Shown here: one piece after another, positions 24,437 to 33,755 of the stretch
Layout: every line of letters begins with the position of its first letter
Position numbering within the stretch: position 1 is the stretch's first letter
NCBI GenBank assembly: GCA_903919975.1
Contig: CAIXKE010000027.1
Location: 1-37,501 of the forward strand
Reading direction: 5' to 3'
Source of the DNA: Akkermansiaceae bacterium
GTDB taxonomy: Bacteria > Verrucomicrobiota > Verrucomicrobiia > Verrucomicrobiales > Akkermansiaceae
Length of the DNA stretch: 37,501 nt
Position numbers and translations under genes: made by a program
The notes under the pieces: generated by a model
What the model was told of the DNA's origin: nothing
The model's database searches: none
The model's input: the letters and a program-made list of their open reading frames with translations, nothing else

Positions 24437-27400
24437 TTAACCCACCGCCGCAGCAAAAGCCTGAAACAGGTCCCCTGGAAGAGCCTTATCGAGCTTCCAG
24501 GTTATGGCCATCGGCAGCTCTCCCTCATGTGTCACATATTGGGCCGGGCCGAGAAACCAAAATGCACGCTCATCGACGCTCTCTCGGGCGAATAGCCACA
24601 CTCCGGATTTCTGCATAGCATGATTGCGATACCGCAATCCAGTTTCGGATTCGGATCGTGTGATCGACTGGCTCTCCCAGTGCACAAGTTCACGACTAAT
24701 TGCATAATCCCGATAACGTGTCGTCGGAGAAAACTGCCCCTTGGTCTTGTCGAGTGTGAAGGCAAATAGGTCGAGTTTCGGTTTCGGTAACCAGCGCACG
24801 CCAGTTTGCCAAGGTGCAACTGTCGCTCGGTCCTCTGGGTCACATGCGGCTAGAATTTCCAATCTCGTGTAACGCGCGTGGGTAACCAAAGGAACAAGCT
24901 CATGCCCGGATGGTGATGATTGGAGATGGCTCACCCTTTCAGCAAGGACATCAAACAATTCATTCAATTCGGCGCAAATCTGTGGATGTTGCCACAGGAG
25001 ATTTAGCCCTTCAGCAATCTTCGCCTTCTTATCGAGCACCTGCGACGTTAGCTGTGAAAGTAGCATACGGGCTAGACGCGCATCCCTAGCATTCGGATCA
25101 ACTTGGGCGGAGGCGACGTCCTGAGATAAGAGCTTGCGCCATCCATCCAGCCTCAGGGGATCATCGACGTGTAAGAGTCGTCCACAGGCTCGGCGGAGTT
25201 TTTCTTCCTGTGGCCCCGGAGGAGCAACAGAAAGCCCCGCCGCCTCTTTCAAGTCTGACCAAGAGTATGTGCCCTGATAGACGTCCTCCAGATCGAGCCC
25301 GGATGCCTCGATAAATGCAGCAAGTCCAAATTGTCCCTCTAAGGCCAGTGCCTGCAACTCATCAGCCTTTTGCTGCCAGTGGGAAGGGATCGCCTTACGA
25401 ATACTCCGAAGAACGATTTCCTTTGTCTGCCGGTCCATTTCCATGTGGCAGCCCGATGGAAGAAATGGAAACCCTTGATCAACCTGTTGCTCAACGTGTT
25501 TTCGAGAGCCGCCGAGAAGCGCTCGAAGTCGCCGATCGAAACGGAACTCAGTTCGGTGTAGCCCGACGAAATCCAACACGGTGCACCATCTCTTCTCATG
25601 AGCCTTCCGGAGTCCACGGCCAAGTTGTTGCAGAAAGAGCGTCGGGCTTTCCGTCGGACGTAAGAATAGAAGTGTGTCGACGTCTGGAATGTCGATACCC
25701 TCGTTGAAAAGATCGACCGAGAACAGGACGCGGATGATTCCATCCCTGAGATCTGCCAGGGCTTGTCGCCGCTCTTCATCCGGGCTGTCACCCCACACCG
25801 CGATGGAAGGAACGCCAGCTTCATTGAAGACCCGTGCCATGAATCTGGCGTGATTTACCCCAACGCAGAATCCAAGGGCCCGGATGCCGTCGATGTCGTC
25901 AACATGCTCTACGAGGCGCTTCAGCACGAGGCGGGTGAGTGAGTCGTTCGCCGTATAGATATTGGTCAGCCCTTCGATGTCATATCCGGACCCACGCTTC
26001 CAAGGCACTCGACGCAAATCCGTGCCGTCGTGGATTCCAAAATACTGGAAAGGAGCAAGTCGATGCTGATCAATCGCGTCCCAGAGTCGTAGTTCGGCAG
26101 CGATTCTCCCATCAAAGTAATCGAAAATAGAGAGGTCGTCGGCTCTTTCCGGGGTCGCAGTTAGTCCTAATAGCTCGCGTGGTTGCAAGTGATCGAGAAC
26201 CTCGCGGTAAGAACGAGCTGCCGCGTGATGGAACTCGTCCACGACCACCACGTCGAAGTGGTCCCCCGCCAGGTGTTGCAGTCCATTGCGATGCAAACTC
26301 TGGATTGAAGCGAAGACACTTTGCCAATCCTCCGGCTTTTTACCTGCGACCCATAGCTCTCCGAACGATGGATCACGAAGAGCATGACGGTATGTTGCAC
26401 GGCTCTTCTCAAGAATCTCCTCTCGATGGGCCACAAAAAGCAGACGCGCCCTGGGAATACGCTTTCGGAGTCGGGTATAGTCAACCGCAGCCATCACCGT
26501 CTTTCCGGTCCCTGTTGCCGACACCAATAGATTTCGGTGGTGCCCACGGGTGCGCGCCACCTCTACCTGCTCCAATAAGCGCTCCTGGTAAGGCTCCAGA
26601 CGAAGGTCCGTCGGCGGGATAGCCCAAACAGCTGTATTCTCAATGACACGAGTTCTTTCGCGAAAAGTCTGGGAGTCGAATGGCACGAAATCCCCACATT
26701 CCCAGTATGAATCGAAAACAGCTGCCACCTTCTCGATCACCGAAGGATTCCTCGCCCCAGACAGCCGGACGTTCCATTCCAGTCCGTCGACTTGTGCCGA
26801 ATGCGTCAGGTTTGACGATCCCACATAGACCGTCGAGAAACCACTTTCCCGATGAAACAGCCACGCCTTTGCATGCAGTCGGGTCGATGTCGTGTCGTAG
26901 GAAACCCGCACGTCCGCACCCGCGTCTTTCAATTGTTCGAGCGCGGCAAGCTCCGTCGATCCTGTATAGGTCGTTGTCAGCACACGCAGTCGCCCTCCAT
27001 TTTCGACGTGTTGGCGCAAACGATCGAGCAAGGGCCGGATGCCACTGCGTCGGATGAAGGCCATAATGACATCAATCCGCTGGGCTGAGGCTATCTCGGT
27101 CGCGACCTGATGTCCCACGCGGGGTTCCCCGCGGGCGTTAGTCAGGAGCGTCGTATCTAGCAGGGGTATGAGAGGACTTTCGATGACCTTAGGTTTTCCA
27201 GCGGGGTCCCTCTCAAGAATTGCCTCCAGCATGGTCTCCCCCTCAATCAACTCTAGGCCCTCAGTCATGTCGCTCTCCATCGCATCCAATAGTCTCCGGA
27301 CTAAGGCGATGCCATCACCGACACGAGACTTCTCCTCCGACTTATCGATGATCCTAGCAAGAATTCGACCGAGATGAAGCGCGAGACGATCACCCGCCTC

Positions 27401-27508
27401 GGCGGGGCGGAGAGAAGAACGACGAATCAGATCGTCGTCGACCGCTGAGAGTCGGCCCTCCATGGACAAAGTAATCAATTGTTCGTAGAGGCCTCGCTTG
27501 AAGAGCAT
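24437..27508 (-). CDS. PLD-SF2 helicase-DUF3427 protein
   Basis: This 1023-residue cytoplasmic protein has a helical N-terminus (1-110) and a phospholipase-D-like domain with HAKAWLF (212-218) and GSSNLTHS (230-237). An SF2 helicase core follows, with Walker A SATGTGKT (330-337), DEFHHA (424-429), LTATPERAD and the motif VI segment QLGRGLRKAHEKR. A C-terminal DUF3427-type region closes the protein. PLD-helicase proteins of this kind are widespread in defence islands and may translocate along and cut foreign nucleic acid. A single HxK is visible, so a dimer would be needed for PLD chemistry. It starts at ATG 27508 with no partner gene. Function is by family. Confidence 0.88.
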   Translation of the reverse strand: MLFKRGLYEQLITLSMEGRLSAVDDDLIRRSSLRPAEAGDRLALHLGRILARIIDKSEEKSRVGDGIALVRRLLDAMESDMTEGLELIEGETMLEAILERDPAGKPKVIESPLIPLLDTTLLTNARGEPRVGHQVATEIASAQRIDVIMAFIRRSGIRPLLDRLRQHVENGGRLRVLTTTYTGSTELAALEQLKDAGADVRVSYDTTSTRLHAKAWLFHRESGFSTVYVGSSNLTHSAQVDGLEWNVRLSGARNPSVIEKVAAVFDSYWECGDFVPFDSQTFRERTRVIENTAVWAIPPTDLRLEPYQERLLEQVEVARTRGHHRNLLVSATGTGKTVMAAVDYTRLRKRIPRARLLFVAHREEILEKSRATYRHALRDPSFGELWVAGKKPEDWQSVFASIQSLHRNGLQHLAGDHFDVVVVDEFHHAAARSYREVLDHLQPRELLGLTATPERADDLSIFDYFDGRIAAELRLWDAIDQHRLAPFQYFGIHDGTDLRRVPWKRGSGYDIEGLTNIYTANDSLTRLVLKRLVEHVDDIDGIRALGFCVGVNHARFMARVFNEAGVPSIAVWGDSPDEERRQALADLRDGIIRVLFSVDLFNEGIDIPDVDTLLFLRPTESPTLFLQQLGRGLRKAHEKRWCTVLDFVGLHRTEFRFDRRLRALLGGSRKHVEQQVDQGFPFLPSGCHMEMDRQTKEIVLRSIRKAIPSHWQQKADELQALALEGQFGLAAFIEASGLDLEDVYQGTYSWSDLKEAAGLSVAPPGPQEEKLRRACGRLLHVDDPLRLDGWRKLLSQDVASAQVDPNARDARLARMLLSQLTSQVLDKKAKIAEGLNLLWQHPQICAELNELFDVLAERVSHLQSSPSGHELVPLVTHARYTRLEILAACDPEDRATVAPWQTGVRWLPKPKLDLFAFTLDKTKGQFSPTTRYRDYAISRELVHWESQSITRSESETGLRYRNHAMQKSGVWLFARESVDERAFWFLGPAQYVTHEGELPMAITWKLDKALPGDLFQAFAAAVG

Positions 27509-27588
27509 AGAGCAAGACTATCCGGTCCATTTCTGGAATTCGAGCCCTAGTTTGCAGTGATCCAGGGTAATTCATCACCCATCAGCTC

Positions 27589-27896
27589 ATGGCCACCCGC
27601 AGCGGCATGCGGACCTACGATCCCCGGAAACCCCAGGTCAACATCCTGTCCATGCAAAGCATCAAGAGCCTTGAGTTCCGCTCCGTGATCTTCATCGGCC
27701 ACACGCGGCCAAATCGAAACCTCGGAAACCCAGGCCGCCCAGAATATGAAACTCCTCTACCAGCTTGCCCGGCATAGCGCCGCGACGACGTGGCATGACC
27801 CGCGCCAAGGAAAGGCTGCTGATCACGGCGACGGGGCGGAATGAGTTTACGGAGAGGCTGTTATCGATGAGGGAAACCGCCTGTGCTGTTGCGTAG
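27589..27896 (+). pseudogene. C-terminal relic of a UvrD/Rep-type helicase
   Basis: The first frame carries VNILSMQSIKSLEFRSVIF, which resembles the UvrD motif V block (VNLLSMHSAKGLEF type). A second frame carries MTRAKERLLITATGRNEF, corresponding to motif VI, and ends at TAG 27894-27896. Frameshifts lie between them, near 27750-27790. All N-terminal domains are missing. The frames do not form one protein, so the gene is dead. Confidence 0.75.
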
Positions 27897-27956
27897 AAAG
27901 AAACTCAATCCGTCATTTTTCCAGGCATTGTGTGAATCCGATAGCAATGACCTAAT

Positions 27957-29366
27957 TTATGGTTGGATCTCCTTGCTCCGAATTTGCTTCCAGAGCTTTC
28001 CCCAGTGCGCTCGGATCTGATTTCGAATGGCAGATGAATCAAGTTTTTTCGATGCCCGAAGACCGTAGGAAATGAAATTGGATCTTTTGGAAAGGTATTT
28101 TCGGCGATCCTCCAGCAGGAGCCTCTTGTCCCCACGTTGTCTCCGTACTTGGTGAGAATACTTCAACAGCAGCTTGCGGGTTTTGAGTCGCTGATACCCC
28201 GCTTTTCTGATTTGCTTTCCTTGGCACTTGACTGCCTGATTCACCCCATTTCTCATTTTCCCATAATATCGGTCCAAAGAACTCTGTCTGAGGCGGATCG
28301 TTCCGCCGTCAAATGTAAACCCAAGGTATTGCAGCTTCTTGTCTTCCGCGGCAACGCTGCCGATAGGCCCGCCGAAAACGACTCGTTCGGTTTTTCCAGT
28401 ATTGAGCCTCAGGCATTCATGCCCGATCAGGGCGTGCATGAGGTGCTCCGTGGCTTCCGTGTGTTCCGGTGGGATTACCACAATTATGTCATCACAGTAA
28501 CGCCGGTAAAGGCCTCCAAGGCTCGTCGCCCAGGTGTGCATGATTCGATCGACAGGTAGCATGTAGATATTCGAGAGGACCGCGCTCATCGGCGATCCTT
28601 GGGGAATACCCTTGTCGGATTCAGGATTGTGCTGAATGAGACCAGCCTCCCGGATATGTTGTCTGAATTCCTCAGGTGAGCAGATTCGAGACCTTCGAGG
28701 GTTTGGCTCTCTCAACTTTGGGTTGTGCTCGCTGATGCCAAACTCGTCGTAAGCCGCTTTCCTTGAGACCCATGCAAAACGTGTCAGGGAACGATAGACT
28801 CGATAGTGGTCTGGAGGCAGACGATCACATCCAAGCACATCCGCCCATGCAGCTCGGAGCTTTCGATGCGAAAGCGTATCAAAAAATTTCTCAACATCGA
28901 ACGCGAGTGCGACGCAGGGCCGGTTCTGCTCAACAAAGTCAAAAATCTCTTTTGCGTGATCAATATTCGACTTGCCACCGGGGATCTTGCGGAAGGCCGT
29001 TGGAACCTCAGTTAGATTCAAATCTGCGAGGCGAGTTTCGTAGAGATCGCTAAGGGTCTTTCCGTAATAAGAGTAGATGGCGGCATCCTTGTGAGAGGCT
29101 ATCTTAATTGGTCGTAGTTTGTTTTTGTATATGATCCGCCTCAATCGCCGTGGGATTCCCGGTTTGTCCTCTCGCTGGATTTTTAGAGTCGATAATGTGA
29201 ACCCGATAAATGGGTGGAATCCATGTTTCCTTGGCGGGGACCCATAGAGTATTCCTTCCTTGAAGTCGCAAACGAAATCCCAAGCGGCCGCAGGGGATGC
29301 GAATGGGACGTCAAAATGGAGATAGCTCCTGTGTTTGTAAGCTTCGAGGAATTGGTCTTTTGTCAT
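27957..29366 (-). CDS. Defence-type (UG/DRT, DRT2-like) reverse transcriptase
   Basis: The 469-residue protein has RT motif A ALAFDVEKFFDTLSH (about 153-167), IPQGSPMSAVLSNIYM (254-269), and the catalytic YCDD at 290-293. The YLGF motif follows near residue 347. There is no maturase, endonuclease or nitrilase domain, so it is neither a group II intron nor a DRT1 protein. YCDD with the N-terminal YLHFD and PFIGFTLS segments recalls the DRT2 class (UG2). DRT2 proteins reverse-transcribe an upstream ncRNA into repeat cDNA during phage infection. Just upstream lies a structured RNA candidate. RT identity is certain, the subclass is inferred. Start is ATG 29366. Confidence 0.88.
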   Translation of the reverse strand: MTKDQFLEAYKHRSYLHFDVPFASPAAAWDFVCDFKEGILYGSPPRKHGFHPFIGFTLSTLKIQREDKPGIPRRLRRIIYKNKLRPIKIASHKDAAIYSYYGKTLSDLYETRLADLNLTEVPTAFRKIPGGKSNIDHAKEIFDFVEQNRPCVALAFDVEKFFDTLSHRKLRAAWADVLGCDRLPPDHYRVYRSLTRFAWVSRKAAYDEFGISEHNPKLREPNPRRSRICSPEEFRQHIREAGLIQHNPESDKGIPQGSPMSAVLSNIYMLPVDRIMHTWATSLGGLYRRYCDDIIVVIPPEHTEATEHLMHALIGHECLRLNTGKTERVVFGGPIGSVAAEDKKLQYLGFTFDGGTIRLRQSSLDRYYGKMRNGVNQAVKCQGKQIRKAGYQRLKTRKLLLKYSHQVRRQRGDKRLLLEDRRKYLSKRSNFISYGLRASKKLDSSAIRNQIRAHWGKLWKQIRSKEIQP

Positions 29367-29389
29367 TTGGATCGGTGGGGGGGGCTCAA

Positions 29390-29720
29390 CTGAGGAGAAG
29401 GTTTCTGCGAACAGAAACCGGAGATCTGGTGTAGCAGACCCTTTGATTACTCATTCTCCTTCTCCTCAGCTATTTCCTGCCCCGGATAAACCAGAAGCAT
29501 AGTCACAAGTTGCCTCATGACGCTTTTATAAGCATTATCATGTTTATGATGACTATGACCACAATCCACGTTTCCGTGAACCTGCCACAGCTGCTTCAGG
29601 TCGCCTGTGCGGCGGTTTCTTTCGAAATCCGCTTTACATTTGATCTGATAAGCCTGCCCAACGGCCGTATCGCTTGCGCTCAGGCCGCGCACCTCAGTGC
29701 TGGAAAACACTTTCGGCAGG
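29390..29720 (-). ncRNA. Candidate structured ncRNA/leader of the reverse transcriptase
   Basis: On the minus strand, a 10-bp helix (CTGAGGAGAA at 29460-29469 with TTCTCCTCAG at 29390-29399) encloses a hairpin GGTTTCTG-TTCG-CAGAAACC (about 29400-29419) and a second weaker hairpin around 29427-29444, forming a three-way junction. Its 3' end lies about 24 bases before the RT start. Further upstream is a 6-bp hairpin with a GAAA tetraloop (29565-29580) and smaller stems near 29525-29550. The outer limit at ~29720 is a guess, and no convincing promoter was identified. The structure is seen in the sequence; the role as an RT template is an inference from DRT2. Confidence 0.6.
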
Positions 29721-29836
29721 AATGGATTAGCCATATTCCTAGCGAAAGGCAAGGATTGTTGATGGCGGGATTCAATAATACTCCCGAATATACCCATAGC
29801 TGAGTGGATGGCTTTGACAAGGGCGGTGTATTTCAT
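29447..29836 (-). CDS. Doubtful 129-residue frame over the RT leader
   Basis: The frame opens with MKYTALVKAIHSAM, the N-terminal start of a DUF1016 (YhcG-type) gene that also survives at 36684-36797. After that it becomes unrelated sequence (GIFGSIIESRHQQS and onwards). The remaining 115 residues match nothing I know. The frame runs through the structured region, and the opposite strand is also open from 29510 to 29803. It could be a chance fusion or a product linked to the ncRNA. I do not regard it as a supported stand-alone protein. Confidence 0.3.
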   Translation of the reverse strand: MKYTALVKAIHSAMGIFGSIIESRHQQSLPFARNMANPFLPKVFSSTEVRGLSASDTAVGQAYQIKCKADFERNRRTGDLKQLWQVHGNVDCGHSHHKHDNAYKSVMRQLVTMLLVYPGQEIAEEKENE

Positions 29837-29975
29837 GCGGCGATGGATCGGGTCAGTTTAAGGGAATTCGGTCCAGTGAATGGTTTGATTTGCAGAGCAT
29901 CTGGCAATGATGGTTAGAGAAGCTGGAAATGGTAGAAACTCAGATGCTGAGATAAGTTGGGCTACGGTTCATGGT
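29837..29975 (-). other. Short intergenic region between helicase fusion gene and RT leader
   Basis: It contains an 8-base inverted repeat (AGCATCTG near 29895, CAGATGCT near 29942). The last bases before 29976 belong to a 19-base sequence shared with 36696-36714. No gene is seen. Confidence 0.4.
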
Positions 29976-32900
29976 TCAGTCGATTGAGGAAACCCACTCG
30001 CCGACCACGACCATCTCGGGTGCTTCGTGTGGATTGACGATGATGGGATCGTAGTCGCGATTCAGCGGGAGGAGTTCGATGTGTTTGTGGCTCCAGTCAT
30101 GCTCGGTGACCCGCTTGACCGAGTGATACTTTTTGACAGTGAACCGCCCGCCGTTTTCCGGGTCGCCCATGGAATTGAACTGGACTAGGACGATGCGGCC
30201 CTCGCGGGAGCCTTGCGGGCAGGGGCTGAAGAGGTTCCAGGAACCGTCTTTGATCTTCGGCTCCATCGAGTGGCCGCGGACGCGGGCGATGAACATGCCG
30301 GGTTTGATGGAGGCTCCCGCGGCCTCGGCCCAGCCGATTTCCTCGGGGGCGGATTCCGGTCCCCACAGGCCGGCGGCGGCTTCGAGGCTGTAAACGGGGA
30401 CGAGGCGGGTGAATTTTTCTTTGGCGGCGGGGGCTTCGACGAAGCCGGGGAGGTTGCGGTTTTCGCGCTCCCCGCTTTCCCCGGTGTCGGGGTTGGCGTC
30501 CACGACTCGCAAGGGGGTGGCGACGGCGACGGGTTCGACGGACCAGCCGGTTTCGGACTGGGTGAAGGTGACCTGATAGTTGGTGCCGGGAGCCCCGGCG
30601 TTCTCGCCGAACCAGCCGCGAAGGAGCGGGAGGATCTGGTTTTCCTCGCTGCCGAGCGGAGAGGCGACGTTGCAGGCGATCTTGACGAACTTGAACACCC
30701 ACTGGCTGCCATCGGGAAGGGTGGCAATGGTCGGGCCGATGGGGCGGCCGGGCAAGTCCTCGACGGTGGGTAGCCGCAGGATGGGTTTGCCGCCTGAATG
30801 GCTGACCTTGGCGACAAAGCGGTCTGCGCTGAGTTCGGCGGCTTTTTCGATACGGGTCTTCGCATAGTGGGTGAGACGGTAGTCCACCAGCTCGGCGGTC
30901 ATCGATTCGAAGTCGGGCCGGAGGTTTTCCGGGCACGGGAAGGCGGCGAGGAAACGGTCGCCCTCGCGCTTGAACCAATGCCGCCCGGCCTGCTCGTCCA
31001 TCCAGCGGGACAGCGGCCATTCCAGCCACCATGCGGCCCATTGTTTGATTGGTGCCGTGGCGGGATCGGGAAACTGCTGGGTAGGCGGCAGGTCGTGGCG
31101 GAGAGTTGGATGGGAAAGGAGGAACTCGCGGCAGGCTGCGGCGAGTTTTTCGATGTCCATGCCGTCCCACAGCGCATCGCGATCCAACAGCACGCGCAAA
31201 ACGACCATTTTGTAGGATTTGTTGAGATTGGTGCCTTCCAGCATGGCGAGCCATGGACCGAAGGAATCGAACACCTGACGCTCTGGAGCCGATAGATCAT
31301 CCTGCTCTGAAATGAAACCGAACCATGAGCCGAAGCGGGCGGCAAGGGTCCTCGGCAGGTAGCCATGGTGATACAGCTCGCTGGGCGAGGGCCGGCGGCC
31401 GAGTTCATCGCGCATGCTGCGGTAGGCTTCTACGACGGCCGAGCCGGTGTTTGGCACGAGGCGAAGCATCAGTTCCTTGGCCTCTACTTCGAGATCTAGC
31501 AGGCAGCCCTCGGGTAGATTCGAGGCTGCGCCATTGAGGAAGTTCTTCAGGTCCGCCCATTTTGCGGAATGCTTGCCAAGCGAAAGCAGGTGGGTGAGGC
31601 GGCTGGCGAAGACGCGGTGATTGCCTACGAAGTCGATGACTTTGAGCCGCAGCTTGTTTTCTGCAGCACGGAGTCCCCGGCCGAGTTGTTGGAGGAAGAT
31701 AACTTTGGATTCGGTGGGGCGCAGCATGACCACCCGCTCTACATCCGGCACGTCGAGGCCTTCGTTGAAGAGATCGACCACGCAGAGGGCTTGGAGTTTG
31801 CCCTCGATGAAATCTGATAGACTATCGCTGCGCGAATCGCCACCTGAGCCGGAAAATACTGCGGCTACGCTGACCTTGCGGCGGCGGAGCCAGTCGCGGG
31901 TATAGAGCGCGTGACGGCGGGAGCAGCAGAAGACGAGCGTGCGGGCGTCGGGATCGACCTGCCATGCGTTCCACAGGCGTTCCATTCGCTTGCTGTTTTC
32001 GAGTTTCTCCTCAAGCGCCGTGGGATCGAAGCGGCCGTTGCGCCACGGGATTTGCTCAAAGTCCACATCATCCTTGAGTCCCAGATAGTGAAAGGGAACC
32101 AGCGAGCCTTCCGCGATCCCATCGCCGACGGTGGCCTGCCACGCGAGCACGTCGTCGAAGAGCGATGCCACGTCCACACCATCGGTGCGCTCCGGGGTGG
32201 CGGTTAGGCCGAGTGTGAAAGTGGCATTCAGTCGAGCCATGACCCGCCGATAGCTGGGCGCTTGGGCGTGGTGAACTTCGTCGATAAGGACATAGTCGAA
32301 ATGCTGGTCGTCCAGAGCGGCGAGGCCCTCGGGTCGGGTGAGCTTCTGGACTGAGGCGACGACGAGATCGCCGCTCATGTCGCTGTTTGCACCGAGATAC
32401 CAAGTGACGCGGGTTTCATCCCACTCCGACTGCATGGCGGTGCGGACGGTGGCTTCTGCTTGAACCAGGATTTCGGCACGGTGGGCGATGATCAGAACCC
32501 GGGGTTGCCGGTTGAGTGACTTTCCGAATGCCAGAACATCGAACGCGGCGAGCCAAGTTTTTCCAAGACCAGTAGCGACGGCAATGAGAGCCCGACGATA
32601 GGCATTCGCCCGGATCTTATCGAGGGATGCCAAAGCTCCGAGTTGCCAAGGACGCGGCAGATATAGGATCGTGGGTAAATCAATAGATTCCGGCGGGATA
32701 AATTTGCGGTGCGCCTCCTTGGCATGCAGGGCATAACTGGCGACAAGTGCATCATCGAGCGGAGTGGCCTGCTGCCAGAGATCGGTGAAAGCGGTGGCGA
32801 GCGTCAGATCGATAGGCTCGGATCCAGTGGTCTGTCCGATTAGGTTCCACTCGATCCCGGTTTCAAGGGCGGCTTTGGATAGATTGCTACTTCCGACAAC

Positions 32901-33686
32901 AATAAGACCACCGGAAGAATCGACGATGCGCCATGCTTTCGGATGGAATGAAGCGGGCTTGGACGGGAGCTTCGTGATCTCTGCCAACCGGACTTCAAGG
33001 GAACAGTTGTCGAGGATTTCATCGGCAAGCGACATCCAACCTACCAGACGCCGCAGCGCTTCTGCTGAGGTGATGTAGAGATAATCGCCGACGAGAATCC
33101 GGATTTTCGCTCCAGCCCGCAGTGCTGAGAAAATAGACAGTTGGATGAGATCGAGGCCAGAAGGCTGGATGAACGATGCGAGGAGATCCACCTCATCGGC
33201 GGATGAAACGCGCTGGCCGATGCTCTTCCACAATGGCGAGTGAGGCTGGCCTGCCGTGAGTGTCAGAGAATGATTGCCGCCGGATTTTGATGGCTTCCTG
33301 ACCAGATAGTTCGCCTTCTCTGGAATGACATGGCGCACGCCGCCGCGTGGGTCTGGCATGTCACCGAGATACCGAGGAATCACATGGATATGGACATGCG
33401 GCACGGTTTGGCCTGCGGCACCGCCGGAGTTGAATCCAACATTGTAGCCGTCGGGCTTCGGCGACAACTGGATGTCGAGCAGACGCTTGGACTCCTTCAC
33501 CAACGCCATCAGCGCGGCTTGTTCCTCGTCGCTCGCATCGAACCATGTTTCGACGATGCGACGGGTGGTTACGAGGACGTGCCCGGGAGAAACCGGAAAA
33601 CCATCGAAGATTGCAAAGGCCAGATCATTTGAGCACAGCCAATCGCCCGCCGTAACAGCGAGGAATGGTGATTCAAATTGACTCAT
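29976..33686 (-). CDS. HIT-PLD-SF2 helicase-S24 peptidase fusion protein
   Basis: This 1236-residue protein joins four modules. Residues 1-120 are a HIT nucleotide-hydrolase domain with HVHIH at 97-101. About 145-330 is a PLD-like region with SFHPKAWR (246-253) and GSSNLS. About 340-720 is an SF2 helicase, with ATGLGKT (371-377), DEVHHA (469-474), LTATPERTD and QQLGRGLR. A helical middle part follows. The last ~140 residues resemble S24/LexA-type peptidases, with the serine in RVRGHSMEPKI and a lysine candidate in VKKYHS. S24 domains usually self-cleave on a trigger, suggesting a switchable effector. The gene stands alone. The domain assignments are good, the biology is unknown. Confidence 0.85.
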   Translation of the reverse strand: MSQFESPFLAVTAGDWLCSNDLAFAIFDGFPVSPGHVLVTTRRIVETWFDASDEEQAALMALVKESKRLLDIQLSPKPDGYNVGFNSGGAAGQTVPHVHIHVIPRYLGDMPDPRGGVRHVIPEKANYLVRKPSKSGGNHSLTLTAGQPHSPLWKSIGQRVSSADEVDLLASFIQPSGLDLIQLSIFSALRAGAKIRILVGDYLYITSAEALRRLVGWMSLADEILDNCSLEVRLAEITKLPSKPASFHPKAWRIVDSSGGLIVVGSSNLSKAALETGIEWNLIGQTTGSEPIDLTLATAFTDLWQQATPLDDALVASYALHAKEAHRKFIPPESIDLPTILYLPRPWQLGALASLDKIRANAYRRALIAVATGLGKTWLAAFDVLAFGKSLNRQPRVLIIAHRAEILVQAEATVRTAMQSEWDETRVTWYLGANSDMSGDLVVASVQKLTRPEGLAALDDQHFDYVLIDEVHHAQAPSYRRVMARLNATFTLGLTATPERTDGVDVASLFDDVLAWQATVGDGIAEGSLVPFHYLGLKDDVDFEQIPWRNGRFDPTALEEKLENSKRMERLWNAWQVDPDARTLVFCCSRRHALYTRDWLRRRKVSVAAVFSGSGGDSRSDSLSDFIEGKLQALCVVDLFNEGLDVPDVERVVMLRPTESKVIFLQQLGRGLRAAENKLRLKVIDFVGNHRVFASRLTHLLSLGKHSAKWADLKNFLNGAASNLPEGCLLDLEVEAKELMLRLVPNTGSAVVEAYRSMRDELGRRPSPSELYHHGYLPRTLAARFGSWFGFISEQDDLSAPERQVFDSFGPWLAMLEGTNLNKSYKMVVLRVLLDRDALWDGMDIEKLAAACREFLLSHPTLRHDLPPTQQFPDPATAPIKQWAAWWLEWPLSRWMDEQAGRHWFKREGDRFLAAFPCPENLRPDFESMTAELVDYRLTHYAKTRIEKAAELSADRFVAKVSHSGGKPILRLPTVEDLPGRPIGPTIATLPDGSQWVFKFVKIACNVASPLGSEENQILPLLRGWFGENAGAPGTNYQVTFTQSETGWSVEPVAVATPLRVVDANPDTGESGERENRNLPGFVEAPAAKEKFTRLVPVYSLEAAAGLWGPESAPEEIGWAEAAGASIKPGMFIARVRGHSMEPKIKDGSWNLFSPCPQGSREGRIVLVQFNSMGDPENGGRFTVKKYHSVKRVTEHDWSHKHIELLPLNRDYDPIIVNPHEAPEMVVVGEWVSSID

Positions 33687-33755
33687 AGGCGGATCAGACG
33701 AAATCGACGTTAGATGAGCAATGAAATTGAGGGATCCGTTCGAGAGTTCGGGATT

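Noticed and set aside
30097..31254. 385-codon minus-strand frame
   Set aside because: Alternative frame within the HIT-PLD-helicase-S24 gene, Arg/Pro/His-biased, no domain.
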